From an uncultured Fibrobacter sp. (lineage in GTDB: Bacteria > Fibrobacterota > Fibrobacteria > Fibrobacterales > Fibrobacteraceae): 54,833 nt of DNA. Numbering within the stretch: position 1 is the first letter of the stretch; each line of letters starts with the position of its first letter. Positions 7,579 to 15,681 of this stretch are shown here, in pieces. The notes beneath the pieces are model-generated. The model did no database searches. It was not told where the DNA came from and was given only the letters and a program-made list of their open reading frames with translations. The translations under genes were made by a program, and so were the position numbers. The stretch is from positions 1 to 54,833 of the forward strand of contig CAMJHM010000009.1 of assembly GCA_946405515.1 (NCBI GenBank), given 5' to 3'.

Positions 7579-8508
7579 CTAGAACTTTATCGGATACAGC
7601 AAGTACCAGTGGAATTCAGGATAAACTTGAATTGTCGGTGCCGGCAACTTGAAATAGTTCAAATACTTGATAATGGTACGGGCCATGCGGCTTTGCGGGC
7701 GGAACGCCTCCAAATCGTAGTCGAACGCCAGATAAACTTCACGACGCGGGTGCGGTTCCTTGGTAAACACCTTCTCGTCGATACTCAAACCGGCCGCGAA
7801 AGCAAGCCAGCTCGGGTAATACGCCCTCGCACCAGACGGCAACAAGCGATACGGCTTGACCGAAAGCCAAAAAGTCTGATTCACGTAGTCGTCGGTAAAG
7901 ATGCCTGTTTTGCTCTGCCTGTAGTAAGCCTTGGTATTGATCCAATAACTCCACTTGAAATCAATGTACCTGAATGCGGGAATGTAGCGTTCTGCCATCG
8001 GATAGAAACCACCGAGCGTTCCCGAAAGCACATCGAAAATGCTAAAGCCCCATTCCGGGGAATAACCATCCTTCACGTCAATCGCGACATGGGTCATCAT
8101 CGCCGAGAGGCCCGCAAACAGGTAAGCGTTGAACTCGCTCGTTCCAGCCCAGCGGTAGCCTTCGTAGAACGATTCCCCCAAAACGACACCGCCAAAGAAA
8201 TGGCCGAACTTGTCGAGGTTCATCGCATAGTCAAAGTCGTTCTCGAAATGGAAATGGCTCCGTTCGTCATCCCACCAGCCCTTCGCAAAGACCAGCCCGT
8301 AGGCAGCACCGTAGGCAATCGCCGTCAGGGAAGCCACGCCCAAAACCTTCGGGACAGAGACTTCCGCGGCAATGTCAGTCGAATCTTCGCTGCGGTAATC
8401 CCACGTGGAATCACGCCACGTAAGCGGATCGCCAGGAGCGGCAGAGGCATAGCCTGCCAACAAAGCTATCAAAACGAAAGAAATGAAATGGGAACGAATC
8501 ACGCGCAC
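7579..8508 (-). CDS. DUF2279-like envelope protein
   Basis: About 309 aa, exported: a hydrophobic signal segment (SHFISFVLIALLAGYASA) then a mature protein with the DUF2279/YfiM-type motif DKFGHFFGGVVLGESFYEGY, the GWWDDERSHFHF stretch and a C-terminal beta-rich half. No ATG lies near the signal peptide. GTG at 8508 is chosen because a TATCTT box ends 6 nt upstream; a second GTG at 8502 is possible. A transcription terminator separates it from fabF, so it needs its own promoter. Function unknown; members are predicted periplasmic or outer-membrane-associated. Confidence 0.75.
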   Translation of the reverse strand: MRVIRSHFISFVLIALLAGYASAAPGDPLTWRDSTWDYRSEDSTDIAAEVSVPKVLGVASLTAIAYGAAYGLVFAKGWWDDERSHFHFENDFDYAMNLDKFGHFFGGVVLGESFYEGYRWAGTSEFNAYLFAGLSAMMTHVAIDVKDGYSPEWGFSIFDVLSGTLGGFYPMAERYIPAFRYIDFKWSYWINTKAYYRQSKTGIFTDDYVNQTFWLSVKPYRLLPSGARAYYPSWLAFAAGLSIDEKVFTKEPHPRREVYLAFDYDLEAFRPQSRMARTIIKYLNYFKLPAPTIQVYPEFHWYLLYPIKF

Positions 8509-8514
8509 GGGGAA

Positions 8515-8520
8515 AAGATA
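8515..8520 (-). promoter_or_regulatory. -10-like box (TATCTT) abutting the GTG start
   Basis: TATCTT ends 6 nt before GTG 8508 and lies directly after the fabF terminator. It supports a leaderless GTG start. No good -35 was found. Confidence 0.3.
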
Positions 8521-8533
8521 ACTTATGATGAGG

Positions 8534-8566
8534 AATAAAAAGGCCCTGCCGTTCGAGACAGGGCAC
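8534..8566 (-). terminator. Rho-independent terminator of fabF
   Basis: Minus-strand GCCCTGTC / GGCAGGGC hairpin (core 8543-8564) followed by TTTTTATT, starting about 28 nt after the fabF stop. The other side is also T-rich (ACTTTTTA on plus). Confidence 0.75.
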
Positions 8567-8593
8567 TTTTTAAAAGACAGGAAATACCGACCG

Positions 8594-9826
8594 TTAGTCG
8601 CGGGCAAGCAGGAGCACGCTGTTCTGTCCGCCGAAGCCGAAACTGTCGGAAAGAGCGTACTTGAACGAATGGTTCACGTTGCCGTTCGCGCAGACATCCA
8701 GGTGGATGCGTTCGTCCTGTTCGAAGACGTTCCTTGTCGCATGGATGGTCTGGTTCACGAGGGACTTCACGGTGATGATGGCTTCAAGAGCACCGGCAGC
8801 ACCGAGGGCGTGGCCGATCATGCACTTGGAGGAGTTCACCTTGAGGCTGTCCAGGGAGCCGGCGAAGACCTTCTCGAGGGCGGAGCATTCGGCAACGTCG
8901 CCCAGCGGAGTGGAAGTACCGTGCGTATTGACGTATCCGACGTCCTTCGGGGAGATGCCGGCTTCGCGGAGCGCCATCTCGATAGCGAGGCGGACGCCTT
9001 CGCCGTCTTCGCGGGGAGCGGACATGTGGTGAGCATCGGCACTGACACCGACACCCGCAATGCGAGCGAGGATGTTGGCACCGCGCTTTTCGGCGTGCGT
9101 GCGGCTTTCGAGCACGAGGATGCCGGAACCTTCGCCGATGACGAAACCATCACGACCCTTGTCGAACGGACGGGACGCAGTGGCAGGATCGTCGTTGCGT
9201 TTGCTCAAGGCATGCATGGAGGTAAAGCCTGCAAGGGCGAGCGGGTTGACCGTCTCGTCGGCACCGCCAGCCAGCATGATGTCGGCACGACCGAAACGAA
9301 TCTGGTCGTAGGCGGCGGCAATAGAATGGTTAGAAGTGGCACATGCGGAAACGACCGCATAGCAGGGGCCCATCCACTTGGTGCGGTTGGAGACTTCGCC
9401 AGCCGGCATGTTGGTGATGGACATCGGGATGAAGAACGGGGAGACGCGGCTCGGGCCACGGTTGGCGAGCGTGACGGCGTTTTCCATGTAGGGGTTCATG
9501 CCACCGATACCGGCACCGATAATCACACCGGAACGGGCAGGGTCCTCGTTCTCGGGATTGATTCCAGCATTTTTCAAAGCCTGGAAGGCAGAGAATACCG
9601 CATACTGGATGCACTTGGAATACCTGGACTGGTCGCGGTTGCTGAAATACTCCGACGCATCAAATTCCTTGACTGCAGCGGCAATTTTGATGGGGAAAGC
9701 GGATACGTCGAACCTGTCGATGATATCGATTCCCGACTTTCCTTGCAAGAGGTTGTCCCAGAGTAAATCAGGGGAGTTGCCGAGGGTCGACACGCAACCC
9801 ATACCGGTAATAACTACTTCTTCCAT
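8594..9826 (-). CDS. fabF: 3-oxoacyl-[ACP] synthase II (KAS II)
   Basis: A 410 aa condensing enzyme of type II fatty-acid synthesis in the cytosol, elongating acyl-ACP with malonyl-ACP. All three catalytic residues are visible: Cys162 (SACATSNH), His302 (NTHGTSTPLGD) and His339 (MIGHALGAAGA). The length is normal for FabF. The ATG at 9826 has AAGGAC five nt upstream. It is unusual in standing apart from acpP and other fab genes, with a 313-base gap upstream and its own terminator downstream, so it is probably monocistronic. Confidence 0.95.
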   Translation of the reverse strand: MEEVVITGMGCVSTLGNSPDLLWDNLLQGKSGIDIIDRFDVSAFPIKIAAAVKEFDASEYFSNRDQSRYSKCIQYAVFSAFQALKNAGINPENEDPARSGVIIGAGIGGMNPYMENAVTLANRGPSRVSPFFIPMSITNMPAGEVSNRTKWMGPCYAVVSACATSNHSIAAAYDQIRFGRADIMLAGGADETVNPLALAGFTSMHALSKRNDDPATASRPFDKGRDGFVIGEGSGILVLESRTHAEKRGANILARIAGVGVSADAHHMSAPREDGEGVRLAIEMALREAGISPKDVGYVNTHGTSTPLGDVAECSALEKVFAGSLDSLKVNSSKCMIGHALGAAGALEAIITVKSLVNQTIHATRNVFEQDERIHLDVCANGNVNHSFKYALSDSFGFGGQNSVLLLARD

Positions 9827-9857
9827 ATTAGTCCTTCTTTAACAAATTAATGGTGCC

Positions 9858-9884
9858 AATATAGAAAAAGATTACCGTCTCCAA
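9858..9884 (-). promoter_or_regulatory. Candidate fabF promoter
   Basis: Minus-strand TATATT at 9858-9863 with TTGGAG at 9879-9884, spacer 15. It would give a leader of about 25 nt containing the AAGGAC ribosome site. The rest of the 9827-10139 gap shows no open frame or structured RNA that I can support. Confidence 0.4.
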
Positions 9885-10139
9885 GTCCTAAAAAGGGTCT
9901 AAAAAAGAAAAAAGCGATAAAACAGCCCAAAATCGCCATTAAACGGAAAAAAATAACAATAAAGTCCAAAATCAGGCTCCGTACGGGCAAAAATCCACCT
10001 TGCGCCATCACAAGAACCGATTATAAAAAAAAACTCCAAAATGCTTACACAGGATAAAGGCGCCCCCTCCAATTTTTTACAGACGGAACCCCGCAAAAAG
10101 GCAATTTTCAACCGGCAAAATATTAAATTTGCTCTTATC

Positions 10140-10685
10140 ATGACGAAAAAGAAAAGTTCCCACAATCTCGTCTGGATGGACCTGGAAATGTCTGGCCTCG
10201 AACCCGAAAAGGACGTTGTCCTGGAAATTGCGACCATCGTCACCAACGCCGAGCTGGAAATCCTGGCCGAAGGCCCCGTCATCGCGATTCACCAGCCGGA
10301 AAACGTGTTCGAAGGCATGGACGAGTGGAACACCCGCCACCACAACCAAAGCGGGCTCGTAGAACGCTGCCGCCATTCACAATATTCCCTCGCCGATGCC
10401 GAACAGGAAACGCTCCGGTTCATCAAGCCGTTCACCGAAAAGGGGAAAAACGTGCTCTGCGGCAATTCCATCACCCAGGACAGGCGATTCCTCTACAAAT
10501 ACATGCCCGAAATTTCTGAGTGGCTGTGCTACAGGAACATCGACGTGAGTTCCATCAAGGAACTCACCTACCGCTGGTACCCGAAACTGGAGGAATTCCA
10601 GAAGGAAAAGCGCCACGAAGCCCTGAACGACATCCGCGAAAGCATCGCTGAACTCGCCTACTACCGCAAAACCATTTTCAAGTAG
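10140..10685 (+). CDS. orn: Oligoribonuclease
   Basis: A 181 aa DEDDh 3'-5' exoribonuclease that degrades 2-5 nt RNAs and pGpG. Asp14 and Glu16 are in VWMDLEMSGLEP; a later Asp is in NSITQDRRFL; His and Asp are in RHEALNDIRESI. The start at 10140 gives the canonical N-terminus; an upstream in-frame start would add about 33 unrelated residues. No Shine-Dalgarno sequence is evident; a TAAATT box lies about 10 nt upstream. It is followed after 3 nt by the transpeptidase gene, so the three plus-strand genes here form one operon. Confidence 0.93.
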   Translation: MTKKKSSHNLVWMDLEMSGLEPEKDVVLEIATIVTNAELEILAEGPVIAIHQPENVFEGMDEWNTRHHNQSGLVERCRHSQYSLADAEQETLRFIKPFTEKGKNVLCGNSITQDRRFLYKYMPEISEWLCYRNIDVSSIKELTYRWYPKLEEFQKEKRHEALNDIRESIAELAYYRKTIFK

Positions 10686-10688
10686 CCA

Positions 10689-12014
10689 ATGAAACATTAT
10701 TATAGCACGACAAACCGCCTCCCCTACCATAAGAGACTCCGAAACCGCTTTATAGCCATAGCCATTCTTGTCCTCATCGCCTTCGGAGTCGGTGCAGCCA
10801 TCCTTCACGAAGATACTAGACCCCAGGACACCCCCAAAAAAGAAGTGGCGACACAGGAATCGCAAGAAATCCAGCAGAAAATTGCCGAACTCAAGAAAGC
10901 CGATTCTATCGAAAGGGAGCAGGAACACCAGGAAGACCTGAGCAACACACAGGCCACGCTCGTTGCCGAAATCGTCCCCGAAAACGCGCCCGAACCCGAA
11001 ATTGTCGACAGCGCACACATCAAGTCGCAGAGGAACGTGTTCCTCGCCGAAAAAATTGACCAAATGCTGCGCCGCTACAAGCCCGATTACGGTGTGGTCC
11101 TCGTCGTGAACGCCAAGACAAACGAAATCATCGCCTGGGGCGAACGCCGCGACGACAAGGTGCAGAACCAGCCGGACTACTTCGTCAAGAATTCCTTCCC
11201 CGCCGCTTCGCTCGCGAAGACGGTCACCATCGCGGCAGCCATGGAATCCGGACGCTACTCGCTCGACACGCCCATCCCGATGCGCGGGGCAAGCCACACG
11301 CTCTACAAGAGCCAGCTCCGCGTGCCCGAAGACTACACCGGCACGACCATCGAACTGCAAGACGCCTACGCCAAGTCGAGCAACGCCCCGCTCGGCATCA
11401 TCGGCATGAATGTCGGTGCAAACAAGCTCCGCAGCAGCGCGAAAAACCTGGGCTACAACATGAACTTCCCGGGAGGCATCCCCGGGCGCGCCACCTACAA
11501 CCCGCCCGACACCGGCTACGGGCTCGCCGAAACAAGTTGCGGCTTCACCGAAGACATCACGCTTCCGCCGCTCCTCGCCGCAGCCCAGGTCCGCGCCATC
11601 CTCATGAAGCAGCCCCTTGAAATCCCGTGGGCCGACAACCTCGCCCCGTATGCCCCTTCTAGCCGCATCGCGCTCGACGTGGGCAAATTCAGCGACAACA
11701 CCTACTACGGGCTCCGCCAGGCCATGATCCGCGCCGTTGAAAAAGGCACCGCCCGCAAGCACATGTCGCGCAAGAACATCGCCCGCAAGAATTTCGAAGC
11801 GCTCTATCTCGGTGGAAAGACCGGCTCGCTCGACGGCAAAGACCCCGCCGGACGTTACGACTGGTTCATGGGATTCGCCCAGGCCAAGGACGACCCGAGC
11901 AAGGCTATCGTGGTCGTCGTGATGCAGGTCCACAAAGAAATCCGTTCGCAGCCGGCAACCCAAGTGGCCGCAGTCGTCATCAACCACTGGGCACACCAGA
12001 ATTTAGAGAAGTGA
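10689..12014 (+). CDS. Membrane-anchored penicillin-binding transpeptidase
   Basis: A 441 aa peptidoglycan transpeptidase: a short cytoplasmic N-terminus, one transmembrane helix (about residues 21-39), a Glu/Gln-rich stem (45-120), then a penicillin-binding domain with the three active-site motifs SLAK (174-177), SSN (230-232) and KTGS (377-380). It lacks the pedestal or dimerisation domain of FtsI/PBP2 and any glycosyltransferase domain, so it is a stand-alone class B-like or carboxypeptidase-like PBP. Its location between orn and lgt with 3- and 7-nt gaps suggests co-transcription. Confidence 0.85.
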   Translation: MKHYYSTTNRLPYHKRLRNRFIAIAILVLIAFGVGAAILHEDTRPQDTPKKEVATQESQEIQQKIAELKKADSIEREQEHQEDLSNTQATLVAEIVPENAPEPEIVDSAHIKSQRNVFLAEKIDQMLRRYKPDYGVVLVVNAKTNEIIAWGERRDDKVQNQPDYFVKNSFPAASLAKTVTIAAAMESGRYSLDTPIPMRGASHTLYKSQLRVPEDYTGTTIELQDAYAKSSNAPLGIIGMNVGANKLRSSAKNLGYNMNFPGGIPGRATYNPPDTGYGLAETSCGFTEDITLPPLLAAAQVRAILMKQPLEIPWADNLAPYAPSSRIALDVGKFSDNTYYGLRQAMIRAVEKGTARKHMSRKNIARKNFEALYLGGKTGSLDGKDPAGRYDWFMGFAQAKDDPSKAIVVVVMQVHKEIRSQPATQVAAVVINHWAHQNLEK

Positions 12015-12021
12015 GGACAAC

Positions 12022-12903
12022 ATGACTCAAAACATAACCAACCCCTCCTGGTGGAACCTCATCCCGAGCTACTTTGACGGGATTGCCATCACCATCGGCA
12101 ACTTCCCCGTCCACTGGTACGGCGTGATGTACATTTTCGCGTTTGTCACGGCCTACCTCGTCATGACGCAAATCAACAAAAAAGAGAACCTGGGTTATAC
12201 CAAGGAACAGTTCGACAGCCTGTTCACCTGGGCCATCGCCGGCATCCTCATCGGTGCGCGCCTCGGCTACGTTTTCTTCTACAAGCCCGGCTATTATTTC
12301 GCGAACCCGACCGAGATTATCCTGCCACTCTCGCATGACGCGCTCGGCTACCACTTCACCGGCATTTCGGGCATGAGCTACCACGGAGGCATGATTCTCG
12401 GCACAATCTTTGCCGTCATCGGGATGAAGCGCAACAAGATGGACGTGTGGAAAACGCTCAACCTGAGTTTCCTGGCGGCACCGCTCGCCTACACCTGGGG
12501 ACGTTTCGGCAACTTCATCAACGGCGAGCTCTTTGGCGAAGTGACGACGAGCCCCATCGGCATGTGGTTCCCGCTCGCCCACGACAGCCCCATCACGAAC
12601 CCGATTCTGCACCACCCGAGCCAGCTTTACGAAATGTGCTTCGAAGGCATTATCTTGTTCGTACTGCTGTGGAACCTCCGCAAGATACCTTTCCTACGCG
12701 ACAAGATGCCGTGCCTGTACCTGATGGGCTATGGGCTGTTCCGCTTCTTCATCGAATTTTTCCGCAGGCCCGATGCGCACCTCGGCCGTGTTGACCTGTT
12801 CGGCATGAGCCGCGGGCAGACGCTCTGCAGCCTGATGATCCTGGCCGGAGTGATTTGGCTGCTCGTGATTGTTTATAGGAAGAAGAGTAGCAGTAAGCAG
12901 TAA
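12022..12903 (+). CDS. lgt: Prolipoprotein diacylglyceryl transferase
   Basis: A 293 aa polytopic membrane enzyme that transfers diacylglycerol from phosphatidylglycerol to the lipobox cysteine of prelipoproteins. Signature segments are PVHWYGVMY, SYHGGMILG and the Lgt motif GRFGNFINGELFGE (about 159-172). AGGAC precedes the ATG. It would process the eight lipoproteins in this window. The C-terminal tail (KKSSSKQ) is encoded by short AGTAAGC-like repeats running into the intergenic region, suggesting recent change at the 3' end. Confidence 0.95.
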   Translation: MTQNITNPSWWNLIPSYFDGIAITIGNFPVHWYGVMYIFAFVTAYLVMTQINKKENLGYTKEQFDSLFTWAIAGILIGARLGYVFFYKPGYYFANPTEIILPLSHDALGYHFTGISGMSYHGGMILGTIFAVIGMKRNKMDVWKTLNLSFLAAPLAYTWGRFGNFINGELFGEVTTSPIGMWFPLAHDSPITNPILHHPSQLYEMCFEGIILFVLLWNLRKIPFLRDKMPCLYLMGYGLFRFFIEFFRRPDAHLGRVDLFGMSRGQTLCSLMILAGVIWLLVIVYRKKSSSKQ

Positions 12904-12908
12904 ACAGA

Positions 12909-12946
12909 GGTTAGTTGGTGGTTGGGAGCAACCACCTCGCCTAACA
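12909..12946. terminator. Inverted repeat between convergent lgt and RND genes
   Basis: GGTGGTTG - GGAG - CAACCACC perfect 8-bp stem (12917-12936) inside an outer GTTAG/CTAAC pair (12910-12914 with 12941-12945). There is no long T-run, so it is a bidirectional terminator or a small repeat element. A related sequence (TTGGTGGTTAGGAGC) occurs at 49235-49249. Confidence 0.45.
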
Positions 12947-12954
12947 GAAATCTA

Positions 12955-15594
12955 CTATTTACCTTTTTTCAACCAAGTACCGCACAGATACATTGTAAAC
13001 ACGATGCTCGTAATCAGGAACATCGCGATGCTGATGCATGCGAGGTCGCCGATGCCCTTGAGGCCGCGGTGCGTCGTGAAGAGGAATCCGACAAAGCCGG
13101 CGATGGTCGTCGTGGAACTGGCCATCACGTTGCGGCCGGTTGTATCCATTAGCTGACGCAAGGTCAGGTTCTTGTCGCTCATCCAAGAGGTAATCATGTG
13201 GATGGTCGCATCAATCCCAATACCGAGAGCCATCGGAATCACAATCACGTTATAAATACTGATTTTCCCGAACTCGAACATGTCGGTAAGGAAGCCGAGA
13301 AGCCCGAGTGTCAAGAGCGTGCCCATGCCGAACGAGATACAGCCCGCCAAGAAGAGTTTGGGCTTGCGGAACGATATCACGAGCGTTCCGAAAATCACGA
13401 GGATGATGACAAGCGCAAGCCTGAAGCTATCCTTTTTCACGGAATCGATCACGTCGGAAAGGATAAACTGAGACGAGAACGTACGCAGTTCCTCGCCGTC
13501 GAAATTCCAGTGACCATAGCGTTCCTGGAAGCGGTGCAACGCATGAGCATCCCAACTCGGGAAGTCACCGTAGATAAAGCCAATCTTTCCGTAGCTGCCG
13601 TCCTTTTCGCGCAACAGGTCCAGCGTCCAGCTGGGAACGTCTTCGGCGGAGAAGGTTTCCTCGACGGCGGAGAGTTTGCGAAGGTTCGCCACGTTCACGG
13701 AATCTTCGCCTTCGGCACGGTCAAAGACGCGCGCTTCGGCCAGTTCGCGAATTTCCTCGATGACCTCGAGACGCTGCTTCTGGGAATCCTCCGGAGGTAC
13801 GAAACTCTTAAGCGTGAGGAAGCTCCCGAGGGTGGAATCGTGCTCCACGTGCAGGCGCACCATGAGCGTATCGTAAAGCTTGTCGAGCTGTTCAGGCTTG
13901 GAGCCCATAACGGCAGCCGGTGTCGATGTCACGGCCTTGCCCGTCGCGCGGGTCACCTTGGTCGAAATCTTGTTCTTCGATGTCGTCACGTTCGTCGAGA
14001 CGCGGCGCAGGTTGCGCAGATTATGCTCGAAGTCCACGTCTTGTGCGAACCACAGCGAGACAGCGCCCAGCGCAAAGCCCGCAAAGGCCACATACTTGAA
14101 GAACCTGAGAATTTTCGATTCGTCCCAGGACTTGGGCAACAGCGTGTTGTCCGGAGCCTTCGGGATGCCGCCCATGCACTTCACGAGGACTGGGAGGAAA
14201 AGCACCGAAGTAAGCATACTGAACAGCACGCCCATCGAGGCGACCACGCCGAACTCGTAGAAACCGCGGAAATGCGCAGCGAGCAACGTGAGGAAAGCGG
14301 CAATCGTCGTAAAACTTGCGAGGATGAACGGCTTGAGCATTTTACGCTGGGCAGCTTCCAAAACTTCTTCGAGCGTCGCGTACTTGTGCATCAGCTTCTG
14401 CGACGTGCCCAAAATGTGAATCGAGTAGTCGATACCGATACCCAAGATGATGGAGGCGACAAACACCGTGAACGGGTTCAGCTTGCCGTAGAAAAGCGCC
14501 GTAAATGCAAGCGTCGGGAGGCAGGCGTAAAGCACCGAGGAAACCACGAGAATCGGGCCCTTCACGCTCCTGAAGAAGAATATTGTGAGGAAGATAATAA
14601 GCACAAGGCTGATGGCGAACGAGAACACAGAATCATTTGCCACCTCATCCACTTCCTTGAGGCCCTCGTAGGTGCCTTCAACCGTAAAGCGGGTGGGAAC
14701 CGGATATTTTTTGCCGCTGAAATAAGCGAGCAGGGAATCCGTGCGGGCCAAAATATGAGTTACAAATTCATAGTCCGTCGAAGGCTTGATGAGTTTCGCG
14801 TTCACCACGCCGTTGTAGAGGACCTTTCCGGTGCTGTCAGGGCGCGGAGAGCCGACCAGGCGATTCTTGAGAGCCGACGGAATTGTCGATTTCGGATTCC
14901 ATTCCTCTTGGTCGCCCAATTTCTTCGCATTATCCTGCGTCACAAGGGCTGAATCAGAATTGCTCTTCTTGAAAAAGGCGTCAAAGGCACTCACTGCCTC
15001 GTCGGGGAGGCCGAGTTCCTGCGGCAAATTCGAATCAAACCATACACGTTCCTTCTTTTCCTGTTTTTCCGAAGAGGCCGAACCCGTTGAATCCGCAGAG
15101 CCATCTCCCAGCAAGTCGACAACCAGCGGACCATTCTTGCGACCGATTTCGAGTTGCAAGTCTTCGAGGTTATCGCGGATATTTTCGAGATGCTTTACCG
15201 GCAAATAAAGGAGCGCATTATCTTTGAAGAACTGGTTTTCGTTATCCACCTGCGTCGAGACGAAATCGCCCTGCCAGTTTCTTTGTATATAGTCGGCGAT
15301 AGAATCCTGCAAAGCCACAACCAGATTCAAGTCTTCGCTCTGGATGGCAATCATAAACTTGTCCGTAGAGCCAAAGCGCTGGTAAGATTCCTCCAAAGCC
15401 TTCACGCTCGGAGTCCCTTCGGGCAGCAAGTGAGAAAGGTCTGCATCCAGTTTAAGCCCTGGCTTAAATAGAATAGGAACGGCAAAGAGCACCGCCAGAA
15501 TCAAATAAAAAGCGAGAGCCTTATACTGGTGCTTACAAATTAAAGGGATATACCAATTCGAGAACCGTTCAATCAGAGATTTCTTATTCGCCAT
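12955..15594 (-). CDS. RND/MMPL superfamily exporter
   Basis: An 879 aa inner-membrane protein with two symmetrical halves: TM1, a large periplasmic loop, then five TM helices, repeated, as in COG1033/HpnN-like predicted exporters. Duplicated helix motifs GIGIDYSIHILG and GIGIDATIHMITSW mark the two MMPL/SSD cores. Such proteins move hydrophobic molecules (lipids, hopanoids) by proton motive force; the cargo is unknown. A TATATT box ends 6 nt before the ATG, implying a leaderless message although the gene follows the LTA-synthase-like gene by 87 nt. The context suggests an envelope lipid or glycolipid role. Confidence 0.85.
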   Translation of the reverse strand: MANKKSLIERFSNWYIPLICKHQYKALAFYLILAVLFAVPILFKPGLKLDADLSHLLPEGTPSVKALEESYQRFGSTDKFMIAIQSEDLNLVVALQDSIADYIQRNWQGDFVSTQVDNENQFFKDNALLYLPVKHLENIRDNLEDLQLEIGRKNGPLVVDLLGDGSADSTGSASSEKQEKKERVWFDSNLPQELGLPDEAVSAFDAFFKKSNSDSALVTQDNAKKLGDQEEWNPKSTIPSALKNRLVGSPRPDSTGKVLYNGVVNAKLIKPSTDYEFVTHILARTDSLLAYFSGKKYPVPTRFTVEGTYEGLKEVDEVANDSVFSFAISLVLIIFLTIFFFRSVKGPILVVSSVLYACLPTLAFTALFYGKLNPFTVFVASIILGIGIDYSIHILGTSQKLMHKYATLEEVLEAAQRKMLKPFILASFTTIAAFLTLLAAHFRGFYEFGVVASMGVLFSMLTSVLFLPVLVKCMGGIPKAPDNTLLPKSWDESKILRFFKYVAFAGFALGAVSLWFAQDVDFEHNLRNLRRVSTNVTTSKNKISTKVTRATGKAVTSTPAAVMGSKPEQLDKLYDTLMVRLHVEHDSTLGSFLTLKSFVPPEDSQKQRLEVIEEIRELAEARVFDRAEGEDSVNVANLRKLSAVEETFSAEDVPSWTLDLLREKDGSYGKIGFIYGDFPSWDAHALHRFQERYGHWNFDGEELRTFSSQFILSDVIDSVKKDSFRLALVIILVIFGTLVISFRKPKLFLAGCISFGMGTLLTLGLLGFLTDMFEFGKISIYNVIVIPMALGIGIDATIHMITSWMSDKNLTLRQLMDTTGRNVMASSTTTIAGFVGFLFTTHRGLKGIGDLACISIAMFLITSIVFTMYLCGTWLKKGK

Positions 15595-15600
15595 GCCAGT

Positions 15601-15606
15601 AATATA
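15601..15606 (-). promoter_or_regulatory. -10 box (TATATT) abutting the RND gene start
   Basis: TATATT ends 6 nt before the ATG at 15594; the predicted +1 equals the A of the start codon. A GTGCAA stretch lies 17 nt upstream, a poor -35. Confidence 0.4.
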
Positions 15607-15681
15607 AAAAAAAGCAGAACCACTTGCACGGCGTCACTGGCAAGTTCTCGATATTCGGTCAATTATCGATGACGAGAGGAA

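Noticed and set aside
8525..9766. 413-codon open frame on the plus strand
   Set aside because: Antisense to fabF, whose active-site residues are all present on the other strand.
10377..11996. 539-codon open frame on the minus strand
   Set aside because: Antisense to orn and the transpeptidase gene, both of which have clear catalytic motifs.
13198..14952. 584-codon open frame on the plus strand
   Set aside because: Antisense to the RND exporter; low-complexity Glu/Arg/His sequence and no ribosome site.
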